Origin: Inia geoffrensis
Lineage: Eukaryota > Chordata > Mammalia > Artiodactyla > Iniidae
Assembly: GCA_036417435.1 (NCBI GenBank)
Contig: CM070899.1
Location: 146,706,237-146,770,236, forward strand
Direction of reading: 5' to 3'
Length of the DNA stretch: 64,000 nt
A model generated the notes under the pieces. That model was given only the letters and a program-made list of their open reading frames with translations. It was not told the DNA's origin and ran no database searches. Positions 44,800 through 56,312 of this stretch are shown one piece after another; position 1 is the first letter of the stretch; the number at the start of each line of letters is the position of its first letter. The position numbers and the translations under genes were made by a program.

Positions 44800-45720
44800 G
44801 TCATAATTTACCAACTATAAATTCTAGATAAAATACAAAAACAACAATATTAAAAGTACTAGAGAGTAACCAACAAAGTGCATTCTGGAGGGCAGTTGAT
44901 ATGTGGAGGAAGGGACCAGGCAGTCAATCACTGGGTGGATTTCTCATTTTTAAGTCCATAGGAAACCCCCGGTATTTATATTTATGGCTTGTTATCACCA
45001 GAAGACACAGTTCAGGGCAATCACAGCAATTGAACATAAAGGAACGTGGGGGATCCAAGCCAAGGCTTAAACTGGAGATTGGAGTTGCTATACAAGAGAC
45101 AGAAGTTTGCTGTCTGAGTTCAATTAACTGCCTGCTAAAACAAACAAACAACAAAAATCGAGATCATTTGGAGGAATAAAATAATCCAGAGTCTCCACAA
45201 TATCCAGGACACAATCTAAAATTACTCAAAATATGAAGAAACAGCAAAAGGTGACCCTTTCGCAAAAGAAATCTAATCAACGGAGATTGATCCCAGGATG
45301 ACCCAAATGTTGGATTTAGGGGATAAGGATGTTTAAGCAGCTATTATTTATACTTCGTTATGTACAGGGAGATCTGCTTGTAATGAAAAAACTACAAAAT
45401 CTCAGTACAGGAATAGAAACTATAAAAAAAGAAAAACTATCTGAAATAAAAACTTCACAGGTTAAATTTAACAGAGAGGACAGAGAAAAGAATCACTGAA
45501 CTTTTAGATCAGTAAGAATTACCTAATCTGAAGAACAGAAAGACAAATGATTGAAACAAAAATGAACAGAACCCCAGAGCCCTGTGGGGCAATTTAAAAA
45601 AGGTCTATAATATGCATGCAGTTGAAGTTCCAGAAAAAGAGGAGAGGGAGAATGGGACAGAAGAAATTATTTGAGGGAATAGGGATATAAGTATTTCCTA
45701 ATTCAATGAACGAATTAACT
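44800..45720 (+). repeat. Old L1 (L1M/HAL1-like) ORF1-region relic
   Basis: Sense-strand phrases in order: 'caggacacaatctaaaattactcaaaatatgaagaa', 'gacccaaatgttggatttagggg', 'gaatagaaactataaaaaaag', 'cctaatctgaagaacagaaagac', 'gaacagaaccccagagccctgtggggcaat', 'ccagaaaaagaggagaggg'. These trace the coiled-coil and RNA-binding portion of ORF1 in an old L1 lineage. It is the only L1 of the window on the plus strand. Confidence 0.8.
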
Positions 45721-46695
45721 AGAAATCATTACTGTTTTGACATTGTTTATGAGAAGAAGGGGGAAAAGGATGATGGGCATAGAACCTAGGAAGAATTGAG
45801 GCTTGCTTGCCCTACTTTCCCCCAAATGTCTGGTCTTAACCAGACTGACTGATTCCAGTAGTGTTTCTTTCTGGGTCTTTACACATCCACCCTGTTAGGA
45901 CATCAGTAGTTTAAGTTGCAGCCAAGACTGAATTGCACATAGTGGTAGAATACAGTGGGTTTTGAAACGTGCCAGGGCTGGTTTCTTTTGGAGATCTGCA
46001 GTGAACACTGAATCTTTTTGTTTGTGCTGCTTTTCCTTTTGCCTTTCTTCTTTGCTTTCCTTTCCTGCTACCCTCTTGTTTCTGAGAAAGGGCAAAAAGG
46101 AGCCTGAAACATTTGAGCTGGACTGGCTAGATCAAAGGCAGTGAGTTCTATTGAGATTAGAGTCAGCTTTGGCAGAGAGTAGCCTCTGGGGAGGCCTTTG
46201 TTGGGTCTTTGCTTTTCTCTCCTAGATGATGTTGCTGGTGGCAGTGCATGGAGTCACTTGGTAATGAGTCGTTGTTATTATGCCTGGATTGAAATGTGGA
46301 GGCCACAGTCCTGTAATTCTGTCCGTAACTTTTAAAAAAATGCATGCTTGCATGCTCACATCCAGCTAGTATGCACTGGTGAGGCCATACTGATTGTTAG
46401 AAGTTTGAAATACTGCCCCAAGCCCTTGTTCCCACTTCTCTTTGCTCTGGCTGTCCTTGGACCTCCCCCAAGATGGCTGGTTGTCTTCCAACACATTCCT
46501 TGTGATCCAGCAGCCAGAGGGTTTCAGTCTGGCATGAGGGCTGGGTGCCTCTGTTAGGCTTAATCAGACTAGTGACTTCCCTGGTCATAAATATTCAAAC
46601 ATCTCCCTGTCTGTCCCTCTAGTTCCTGTGTCCATCCACATGTGTGCACCAGTGTATGTGCTAGATAGGTGTTAGAAATTTGGTTACCGATTTTG
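45721..46695. other. Unique sequence with a long pyrimidine tract
   Basis: An interrupted pyrimidine-rich stretch runs from about 46015 to 46080. A small palindromic word, gcatgcttgcatgc, occurs near 46341. No exon or repeat recognised. Confidence 0.45.
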
Positions 46696-46905
46696 GGAGG
46701 TAGTGTGGTCTAGGATTAAAAAAGAAAGAGTTTTGGAGTTGGATTGACTCCAGAGCCTACCGATTTTGAGCAGGGTGTCCTTAGACAAGTTCCTTGAATG
46801 CTGGTACCCATTTTCTTGTAGAATAGGGATAATGTCTACTTCTCAGGCATTAATGGAAGCTTACAAGAATCTGTATATAATAATATGCCTTCCACATAAA
46901 TGTTG
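46696..46905 (+). repeat. MIR SINE relic, near full length
   Basis: 'gtagtgtggtctaggattaaa', 'ggagttggattgactccagagcc', 'gtccttagacaagttccttgaatg', 'tagaatagggataatgtctac'. Confidence 0.8.
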
Positions 46906-47029
46906 ATTACTTTGATTTCCTTTTGGTTTCATCAAAGCCAGTTATTCTAGGTCATCTCTAATTTTGTACATTTTTGTGTAATTCTGTTTTAAGGAATTAA
47001 TTTTACAGCGGGAATTTAAAACCAGTAGT

Positions 47030-47175
47030 TTCTCACTCATCTATCTTTATAGAGAGAAGACTGAAGCTCAGAGGTACAATTGGGTTGCCCAAGATTATGT
47101 GGTTAGTAAGTGATGTAGCTAGAATTTAACCTCAGGCAATCTGATGTCAGAGCTAGGGCTCTTAACAAATTTATA
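47030..47175 (-). repeat. MIR SINE fragment
   Basis: 'agactgaagctcagaggtacaattgggttgcccaag' and 'gtggttagtaagtgatgtagctagaatttaacc' are the complement of the MIR centre and 5' part. Confidence 0.7.
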
Positions 47176-48149
47176 TCAGGATATCCCTAATAGTAAAGTT
47201 ATGTAGGTTCAGACTTTTCAATTGCTACTCCCCCCACCCCCACCCCCCCACTTACCAGTTTACATATAGATTAATGATAAAACCAGAGGGACTAAACTGT
47301 ATAGTTTTCTTTTAAACAGAAATGTAACTATCTGTATTGATCTTTAGGCACTTATTATAATTTAAGCTTGCTATATATCTCTTTATAGATCTGTCTTTTG
47401 TACTCTAGTTTCTGGTCTTTAAAAGTACGTAAGTACTTGGATTTTAGTACTTTTGAATTCTGCAAAGGATTCAACATCCTACCCATCTTCCTCTTCTCAC
47501 TGTCTAGCACTGCATCATACTCATCATAGGCACACTGTGTATTTTATTGGTGACAGTGATGGCGTGAATAAAACTTTTGAACCACCATAGATAAGCTTTG
47601 AAAATTTATGCTTTGTCGTCAAGCTATAGAATCTTGGAGTTAAGAGAATCTTAAAGGTCCTTTCATTTAAAGATCCTTAGATCTTTTCTCCTGGTTAAGC
47701 CTGTTTAGTTTTATCAAATGTTACTTTTTAAAACATAGTTTTCATTTCTCTTACCATCCCTTTCACTTTGTTCCCAACCTTTAAAATTTTTTGCCTATCT
47801 TGATGGGGTTCCCAGAGTGGACCATTATATTCTAGATATGATGAGTAAACAGTGGTCTGGAATCATCTGTCAGCCTCTTTGCTTTAGACACTGAGTACAT
47901 CTATTAATGCATACCAGTGATCCTGGCAGCTCTTTTATGCTGTCAGCTCTTCATTTGAGTTTAGTATCAACCAACCCTTAAGTGTAGTTTACAAGTGCTT
48001 CTGCTGTGCTACATCTTACATGGCTTTATTTTATATAATTGATTCTAAATGTATACCTTGATTCTAAATGTATACCTTGCACATTTTCAGTACTTGGTAC
48101 CTAGTAGGCACTTATTAAATGTTTGAATGATTCTGATTTTTGCTTGCTT
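47176..48149. other. Mostly unique sequence
   Basis: Holds a C-rich run at 47230-47249 (quadruplex-prone on the minus strand) and a perfect 19-bp tandem duplication of gattctaaatgtatacctt at 48041-48078. An L2-like tail 'ctagtaggcacttattaaatgtttgaatga' lies at 48102-48131. Confidence 0.5.
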
Positions 48150-48632
48150 ACTCCCCAAGCTTTTCCTCCCTTCCTGCCTCCCTCCCACCCACCCACCATC
48201 GCCATAGAACCTGTGCTCTAGCCCTACTGAACTACCGTTAATTGTACCCCTAAACATCTGTGAGTTATATATGCCTCTCTATATGAGTATGCACACAGAT
48301 TTATCTCTCTAGAAGGACCCCTCTTTTCTGTCATCTCTGATGTGTTTCAACTTCTTTCAGCTCAAGAATCACCACTTCTTCTGTGAAGCCTTTCTGGACC
48401 ATTCTTTCTTCCCCATACTCTCATGTCATCTACCTGGATAACTAAGGCATATCATTCCACTTAATTTGTGTTTCTCTCTGTTGCCCTTGGAATGTATGTA
48501 CTTTGAGAGCAAACACTGTTTTTTAAATTATTATTTCCATCTTCAGCATCTAACACAATGTGCCTAGCAGTAGCTGTATACTAAACTTTGGTGAATGAAT
48601 GAATGAATGAATGAATAAATAAACAAATGAAC
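48150..48632 (+). repeat. L2 LINE relic with (GAAT)n tail
   Basis: 'cttcttctgtgaagcctttctggacc', 'atgtactttgagagcaaacactg', 'cacaatgtgcctagcagtagc', then (gaat)n at about 48591-48617. This is the typical L2 3' end with its tandem tail. Confidence 0.9.
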
Positions 48633-49731
48633 AGAGTCAGGGCCTGACGTTCCAGCCTGTAATCTTTTTGGATCTGGGTTCTGTTATCAAACCTGCTACC
48701 CATTATTAGACGCAACAAGTTTGATCAGCCTGCTTTCTCTGTCTTCATCCAAGTTACTGACTTAAGTGTTGACTAAAAGCAGGGTTGAGGAGGTCATTTC
48801 TGATGCCTGTTTTTAATATCCTCAGTGACTAAAATTTACATACTAATTTTTTTCTCTATTTTTGTCTCAGAATAATATGAAGGAACCACCACACAAAAAC
48901 TAACTGTTTCATGGCTTACATGGTACAGGAACAACCCAGAAAGCTCACTTTGTAAGCAGATTGAGAGTCCATTTCTGATTATTTGCTCTGAAAGTATTGT
49001 GCAGGGAGATGGTTCTTGAGTATTGAATAGATCAGTGAATATTACAAGACCATAGTGGAAAAGCTTTCTTGTATTTTTCAGGGTAAAGGAAGTTTTGAGA
49101 TATTCCATGGAAACCCACTAAGGCTGCAAGGAACTGAAATTGGGAATCCTGTTTTTGCTTTCTAGTTTTATCTAACCTGGCTCACAATCTGCATTACATG
49201 TTTAAATTAGCCTGAGCATATTCTGTTATGGCTGATGACCCTCTTAGGGCTGGTGACAACCCGAGCCCTTCTAGAAGTATATCAACATTTGAAAATAACA
49301 GTGTATTATGACTATGACTATATTATGATTTAGTGGTAGTTCTGTAAGTTTGGACTATTTTAATCTCTAGTAGTAGATGAGAGGTAATATCTTTGGAAAA
49401 ATGACTATGAAATAAAATTAACTTGTGGTAAAATCAGTTGTGACTTGTAGCTTGTAAGAGTAGTACATTAGCATTTTAACAATGTAGCTTTGATATTTTA
49501 AAGAAGATTGGGGTACTAACGAGATGTCTTGATTCTTTCGTGTGAGTTCCATCTTATCACTTTCAGAAGTTTTGTTCTTTATCATATGAAGAGACCCAAA
49601 CAAAGCAGCACAAGTATAAAGGGCTTTAGGACATGAACAGGATTTGTAGAATTCTGTGTAAAGTCTTACTTAAAATGTAATTCAGTTAATATTTGGGGAA
49701 AGAGTTTAGTCTTTGCTAATTTTTTTTTTAG
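48633..49731. other. Unique sequence, no feature seen
   Basis: No repeat recognised. It ends in the T-rich tract in front of the candidate exon. Confidence 0.45.
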
Positions 49732-49781
49732 CTCAGATAGTGCTACTGTGAAACTTGCCCTATTCCACCCTTTCTACTTTG
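49732..49781 (+). other. Candidate small coding exon (unassigned)
   Basis: A T-rich tract, 'cttttgctaat'-like then T9, ends in AG at 49730-49731. The donor G|GTAAGTATC at 49781/49782 is nearly ideal. The 50-nt block is open in one frame (SDSATVKLALFHPFYF, entering with one base and leaving with one base). The other two frames contain stops. The size and phase are compatible with an internal coding exon, but I recognise no family, and 16 residues are too few for a functional call. Chance remains possible. Confidence 0.3.
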
Positions 49782-50455
49782 GTAAGTATCTGTGGAATGA
49801 TTATCACTGCCTTGCAGTTAGGTGTTTACGTATCTCTCTAACAGGTCGAGAGCTCCTTTAGGGCTGTGACTACCAAGTGGTTAATTTCTTTGTCTGCAGA
49901 GTAGCACAGTCTCTGGTCCTCATTAGATGCAGAAATATTTAAGAGGATGAATGAGAGACCCAATACCTGTGCATGTGTCCTATGCAACCAGAGAGTGCCT
50001 TCTAGTATAGGTAGATCTGAAGCTACTGGCTGTAGTTGCTGCGTACAGTGTGTATTACTATTGGGTGTTACTGTCATCAAAGCTACCTCTTTCCAAGCTG
50101 CTCCAAGTTGTGATAAACAGCTTAATCCAGTTTAGACAGGTACTGTTTTAGGTGTAAAATTATAGCATTTACTCCTAAGCATACTTCTGGAATAGCTACT
50201 TGGTAACACGGCTGCCATTATTTCAGTGATTGATATGATGCAATTCTGAGTTAATCACTTGAGGGTCATTTCTGGTGGACCTGCTACCATTAAGATATAG
50301 ATTTAACTACTAACCTCTTTCCTTTCAACCCAAGGACCTGTGACTTAAGCAGCATGTATTAAATAACACAACTGATCTCTCTGTTTTAATAACTATGCAT
50401 ACAGACTTTAGCCAGGACATCTTAGACCCTAAATAGAAAATCTTAAAATATTAGC
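49782..50455. other. Unique sequence, no feature seen
   Basis: Nothing recognised. Confidence 0.4.
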
Positions 50456-50530
50456 GTGGGGTTTATAGAGTTTGTTGTATAGGGGAATAAACAGGCCCAG
50501 GGAGATTACGTGGCTTGTACAAGGTTCTTC
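50456..50530 (-). repeat. MIR-like fragment
   Basis: 'ggggaataaacaggcccagggagattacgtggcttgtacaagg' resembles the complement of the MIR centre. Short and diverged. Confidence 0.45.
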
Positions 50531-51129
50531 CAAATTCCTATCTAGCTTATAGATTTTTAAAAATAGCTTTTCCCTTTTCAAAATACCTTCTCCCCTCCCT
50601 CCCTGCCTTGGATGTTATAACTAATGAAGTCGGTATGCCCTAATCAGTTTCTTTTGTTCCGAGTACCCAGTGTGCATTCAACAGATGTGCAGTTAGACAA
50701 AGGCCCAGAGCTTTAAGCGTTGACAGTGAAGAGAATTCAGTGATTTGATGTCTCTTTGGAGATGTGGGGAGAAACAGAGATGCTTCTTCACAGGAGCATT
50801 CAGTTTTATACTTTTCTGTGAGCAGTAACATCCTGTGGCTGCTGTGTCATTGTAACTTTACTCTTGTTATCCAATTGCTTGTCAGTGCTATTTAACAGAT
50901 GTATGACAATGTCTTAGTTACCTCGCTTCATGTACTTTTCATGCTCCTTGTGACTTCTTGCTGGCCTCTTGCTGCCGGCCCATTACCGCGCTTGTGGTGA
51001 GAGAAGCTGGGACTTTGTCGTCCTGGCCCAGCCGTGGAACCAGGGGTAGTTGATGTTCAACACAATGACATCAGGCATTACAGCTTTTTAAAGAATAGTT
51101 GAATTGTTTGAAGAAATAAAAAAGAAATT
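50531..51129. other. Unique sequence with a small GC-rich patch
   Basis: A GC-richer patch with several CpGs (about 50958-51045, 'gctgccggcccattaccgcg') stands out in an AT-rich neighbourhood. It matches no SINE that I recognise. Confidence 0.45.
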
Positions 51130-52977
51130 GTTTTAAAACCTGCATTGTTGAGTATAATTTACATATGATAAATTTCATCCATTTAAAGTATACAGTTAAT
51201 TCTGTCAGCCGCATACAGTCATATAACCAACACCCCAATCAAGGGATAGGACATTTATGTCACTCCACAAAGTGCTAGGCAATCACTGATATACTTTGTG
51301 TCACTACAGTTTTGCATCTTCTAGAATTTCATAAGGATGGGATCATACAGTCTATAGTGTCTTGTCTCTGGCATTTTCATAATGCTTTTGAAATCCATCT
51401 ATGTAGCTGAGTGTGTCAGTATTTCCATTCTTTGCTGAGAAGTATTCATTCCATTGTTCGGCTATATGACAAATTGTCTCTCCCTTCACTGGTTGGATGC
51501 ACATATGGATGGTTTCCAGCTTTTAGCTATTATGAGTAAAGCTTCTGGAAATACTTGCATATAAGTCTTTTGCAGACATGTATTTTTATTTCTCTTGAGT
51601 AAATACCTAAGAGTGGGATTGCCAGATCATATAATTAGCATATCTTTAACTTTACAAAGAACCTGTCAAACTGTTTTTCAAAGTGGGTATTCATTTTTCC
51701 ATTCCCACCAGCAATGTATGAGGGTTCCAGTCACTCTTGTCAAAAATTGGTATTGCCAGTCTTTTACATTTAAACCATGCAGGGGGTGGATAGTGCTTTT
51801 CTCATGGTGGTTTTAATTTTCGTTTCCTTGATGACTACTAATATTGAGCATATATCCTTTTTGGTGAAAGATGTGTTAACTTCTTTTTGAGGTGTTTGTC
51901 TTACTGAATTGTATGAGTTCTTTATATATTCTGAATACATGTCCTTTACCAGATATGTTTTGCAGATAATTTCTCCTTTTCATGTTAATGGTATCTTTTG
52001 AAGAGCAGAAAGAAGTTCTTAATTTTGTCATCATCCAATTTATCCATTTTTTTCTTTCTAGTTTATGCTTTTTATGTTCTGTATAAGAAATCTTTGCCAA
52101 ACCCAAGGTCACAAAACATTTTCTCATGTTTCCTGTGAGAAATTCTGTCTCTTAGATTTAGGTTTGTGGTCTGTTAGAGTTAACTTTTATAGCTGGTGTG
52201 AGGGAAGGGTTGAGGTTCATTTTTTGCTTATGGATACCCACTTGTTTCAGCACCATTTGTTGAAAAAAAACCATTCTTTCCTTATTGAATTACCTTGACC
52301 CATTTATTGAAAAATGAATCGACCATATATGTGTGGGTCTGTTTCTGGATTCTTCTGTTTCATTGCCTTTATATCTCTCCTTAGACCAGTACTACCCTGT
52401 CTTGATTACGATAGCTTTGTGGTTAAGTCTTGAGGTCAGATAGTGTAAGCCCTCCAACTTTGTTCTTTTTCAAAATTCATATGGATATTATAGGTCATTT
52501 GCATTTCCATGTGTATTTTCAAATCAGCTTGTTGATTTCTGTAACAAAGAATACTGAAGGTTTTTATTGGAAATGAATTAAATATGTAGCTCAATTTGGG
52601 GACAGTTGGCATTTAGCTATGGTATGTGTATCTATTTTTAAATATCTTAAGTATTTTTTAAAAGCGTGTTTTCAATTGCAACATTTTGTTATACTTAGTA
52701 TTTAATATTTTTGGAACTATTATAGATGTTTGAAATTTCAACTTCCAGTTGTCTGTTGTAGCATGTAGAAATACAATGGATTCTTGTTTATTGACCTGCC
52801 ACCTCGTTAAAATCACTTGTTTCTAGTAGCTCTTTTGTAGATTCCCAGTGAGAACGGATATTCTTGTTGCCTATCTTAGGGATAAGCAAACTTTTATCCT
52901 TCTATATAATTTTAGCTATAGGATTTTTGCAGATTCCCTTTTGTCAGGTTGATGAAATTTCCTTTCTATTCTTAGTT
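51130..52977 (-). mobile_element. Old L1 LINE, 3' UTR through RT region (left part)
   Basis: Complement of an old L1 in order: 3' UTR ('gttgagtataatttacatatgataaa'), end of ORF2 ('attcccaccagcaatgtatgaggg'), centre ('cccacttgtttcagcaccatttgttg', 'accagtactaccctgtcttgattacgatagctttg'). No useful frame remains: a minus-strand piece at 51876-52127 still reads as ORF2-like protein. It is interrupted by the SINE at 52990 and resumes at 53407. Confidence 0.9.
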
Positions 52978-52989
52978 TCCTTAGTTTTT

Positions 52990-53394
52990 TAAAATTTAAT
53001 TTAATTTAAAATTTATTTATTTATTTTTGGCTGCATTGGGTCTTTGTTGCTGTGCGCGGGCTTTCTCTAGTTGTGGTGAGTGGGGGCTACTCTTCGTTGT
53101 GGTGCGTGGGCTTCTCATTGTGGTGGCTTGTCTTGTTGCGGAGCACGGGCTCTAGGCGTGCGGGCTTCAGTAGTTGTGGCATGCGGGCTCAGTAGTTGTG
53201 ACATGTGGGCTCAGTAGCTGTGGCACGTGGGCTCAGTAGTTGTGGCTCGCGGGCTCTAGAGTGCAGGTTCAGTAGTTGTGACACACGGGCTTAGTTGCTC
53301 CATGGCATGTGGGATCTTCCTGGAGCAGGGCTTGAACCCGTGTTCCCTGCATTGGCAGGTGGATTCTTAACCACTGTGCCACCAGGGAGGCCCC
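52990..53394 (-). mobile_element. Extra-long CHR-type SINE with internal 22-nt tandem units
   Basis: Long-class body from 'tttttggctgcattgggtc' to 'ccactgtgccaccagggaggcccc', about 405 nt including the tail. Four units of a 22-nt word based on 'gggctcagtagttgtggcatg' start at about 53161, 53184, 53206 and 53228. A 12-bp duplication, tccttagttttt, lies at 52978-52989 and 53395-53406. Confidence 0.95.
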
Positions 53395-53406
53395 TCCTTA
53401 GTTTTT

Positions 53407-53875
53407 CTTATAATGGATCAGTATTGAGTTTTGTTAAATTCTTTCTCTGCATCTAATGAGATATTTGTGTCATTTTTCTGTTTTATTTTGTCAATGTGGT
53501 GAATTCTATTAATTTACAAAAGATAAACCAACACTGTATCCCAGGATAAACCCAGTTGGGTCATTGTGTATTATACTTTTTCATATTTCTGGATTTGAAT
53601 TGGTAACATTATGTTAATGGTTTTTGTGTCTGTGTTCAACAGAGGTTTGGTTTCTATTTTTTTCTTGTAGTGTCTTTGTCTGGTTTTAGTATCAGGCTAA
53701 TGTTGGCCTCATAAAGTAAGTTGGAAAATCCCCCCACCCCTCCATTTTTTGGGTATTGATATCATTCTTTTCCCCTTATCTGTTTGGTACCTGTCACTTT
53801 GATCCTCCCTGGGCCTGGCGTTTTCTTTGTGATAAAACTTAGCTAAGAATTCAAGTTGTTTAATAGATATGAGGT
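53407..53875 (-). mobile_element. Old L1 LINE (right part, RT region)
   Basis: Resumes after the SINE: 'attctttctctgcatctaatgagat', 'tgtatcccaggataaacccagttgggtc', 'tagtatcaggctaatgttggcctcat', then 'tgggcctggcgttttctttgtg'. These are complements of the ORF2 palm and fingers segments. Confidence 0.9.
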
Positions 53876-54520
53876 GATTCTGATAGATGTGCATCTCATT
53901 GTAGTTTTAATTTGCCTGTTCCCTAATGACTGAAGATGTTGAGCGTCTAAGTGCCTACTAAGCCATTTATATATCTTATTTAGTGAAATGTCTACTTCTT
54001 CCATTTTTAGTTGGGCTCTTAATACTGAGTTGGAAGAGTTCCTTAGAAGTCCTGGATATGAGTACTTTTTCAGATATGTGATTTGTTGATATTGTCTTTG
54101 GCTTCTCAGAGGTAAAGTTATGAATCTTATTCAAAATATAAAATGAACATGTGTTGAAGATTTTAGCTAATTCATTTATTAATGAGGTATCCAGTAAGAT
54201 GTTAAATGAGATATGTGATTCCACATATCTAGTAATTTTTTATCGTATGCTACACATTGTGGATGATACGTTTTAGAGACTACTCTGTTTTTTAACTTCT
54301 GAAAAATGTTAACTTTTGTTCTGGCAGGCAGCTAATTGGATTGGACTCAAACTCCCACTTTAATTTGATCTCTGCTCAGTTCTTTCAGCCTCACAGATTT
54401 GCTTTCTTTTGGAAATCTTGGACTCTCCTCAGTATATGTACAATTCAGGAGTCTACCAAGGATTTGAGGAAAGCTGACATGCAGAGTTTTAAGAATGCTG
54501 CTTTCTGCTTGAGTTCTGTC
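53876..54520 (-). repeat. Second old L1 fragment, ORF2 end joined to the previous L1
   Basis: 'gtgcatctcattgtagttttaatttgcctgttccctaatgactg' and 'gtgaaatgtctacttcttccatttttagttgggctc' again belong to the end of ORF2, a segment already passed at 51800-51900. The order is therefore not that of one L1, so this is a separate insertion or a rearrangement. The part after about 54225 ('ttttgttctggcaggcagctaattgg') resembles an old L1 3' UTR, with lower confidence. Confidence 0.65.
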
Positions 54521-56045
54521 TATTGTCTCAAGTGGTCTGGGAAGTAACCTTAGTTGAAAAGCAATGTAAAAGTGAATCTCACCCAGTACTTTTCTCCTTT
54601 TTTAGCTTTCTGTCTCCTTTTATCTTCTTCCAATGCCTTCAAGTAGTAGCTTTTTATATTTTATTCAGTTATAATTGCTTATCCATAAGCACAGTAGTCT
54701 ACTACAGGGTAATCTGCCTTTATTTTTTTGTTGACTTTTTAACTAGTGGAGCTCTTTTTCGGTCATCTCCAGTTAACTTTCCATAGTGTATATCTTCTAA
54801 TGAGGTACTGGAAACCTAACTCAAGAGTTGAAAATTTTGAAAGTGAGAGGAATAGGTTGATTTGGCTGGCAAGATTTAAAAAATGTTTTCCTTGCTTCTA
54901 GTTCCATTTTAACTACAGTCCTAGAAAGGCAGAGCTTGTCTCGGGATTGGTAAGTGCAGCTAATGCTGACCCTTAGAGGGGTTTTTGGCTGTTACTTGTT
55001 AAAGCTCAAGGCCTGAGGCTGTTAGCCCATATCTGAGTATCAACTAAGGAGTGTCTCCTTGGAGATTCCATAACTGAGTTTTTAGATTCCCCAACTCTGT
55101 GGTATTCTTTTTTTCTCTTGTGCTGGGTGGGGAGGCATTCTGTGGGTGGCTGCATTCTTCACTTGTTCCTTGCTCTGACCTGGGATAGCCATCAAGGTCT
55201 ATAATGGAACGTCACAGTACATGTCTCTGGTCTGTCCATCTTGCTTTTAACTGCTTTGTTTTTTAATTTGCTGTTCAATTTAGTAGCAGACTTCAAGACT
55301 GCTGATTACCTATTTGAAAAGCCAGTGTACTTTCCAGTATGTGCCATGAAGTGATGGGGTGGTGTACTTCTTTTTAGTACTTACAGTTTGTAAAATTCAA
55401 TGTAGTACCAACAGAAACGTTATTCACCTTGATTGCACTTTTGAATGTGAAAGACTCCCTGTTCATTCTCTTGAAGCTTGGGCATTGGTTTTTAAGCTTG
55501 ATTATTTTCTTTATCAGATTTTTTTAGAATTTAGGAGAAAACATTCTCAGAAGTTCCTGTAACAGCAACTAAATTTTTTGGGCAGCAGATTTTAGCTGGC
55601 GGACATTAGCCTGTGTTTGTGTAGAAGGGAGTCTGTCCATTCCCCAGCTGATTATCAAGGTTGTAAACATTTCCATTTGGATGTGGGTAGGAACATGTTG
55701 GTCTGTTGAATTGCATTACTTGTTTTTATTACGCAGCTGACTTTGTCTGTAGGCCGTTGCCTACTACTTTGGAAAAAGAGAATAGGGCACCTCTGTAAAG
55801 TAGTCTAAAATGGTTCAGTTTGGTGGGAGATGAAACAGATGAATTAGTCTACAGAGAAGCTCTAAACAAGCATGTCTTTGTCTTCTTTCTCACCCTTCAG
55901 TCTTTAATTAGTGAAATGCTGCTTCCTCCACTAAGCATTTTCCATTGAAATTCTTCTCATCCTCACTGTGTTTAATTCCCAGCTCACAAAATCACCTTTC
56001 TTCCTTTGTTTATATACCTAAGGTACCCAGTGTTTCTGTACGTGG
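54521..56045. other. Unique sequence, no feature seen
   Basis: About 1.5 kb without a recognised exon. 55880-56030 has a weak L2-like flavour, not enough to call. Confidence 0.45.
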
Positions 56046-56140
56046 AATTGTGTTGTGCTAGAGGTGGAAGGAACTTTCATGATTACCTACTCGAACCCCT
56101 TCCATTCACAGAATAAGAAATGGAGGTCATGAGGCTTACT
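56046..56140 (-). repeat. MIR-like fragment
   Basis: 'gaaggaactttcatgattacctactcgaaccccttccattcacagaataagaaatggagg' is the complement of a MIR-type end. Confidence 0.55.
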
Positions 56141-56149
56141 ACAGAGTAG

Positions 56150-56312
56150 GAGAGGCAGCAGTGTAGTAGTCTAAGGGTTAAGGTCTGGGTTCAGATTTTG
56201 GCTCCCACCATTTACTAACTGTGGGACCATATCCAGGTTACTTAACTTTAACCATGAATCTCTTCATTTGTAAAATAGATTAAGTGAGGATTAGCAAGGT
56301 GCCTGGAACAGA
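56150..56312 (+). repeat. MIR SINE relic
   Basis: 'cagtgtagtagtctaagggttaagg', 'ctgtgggaccatatccaggttacttaac', 'cttcatttgtaaaatagattaagtgaggatt', 'ggtgcctggaacag'. Confidence 0.85.
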
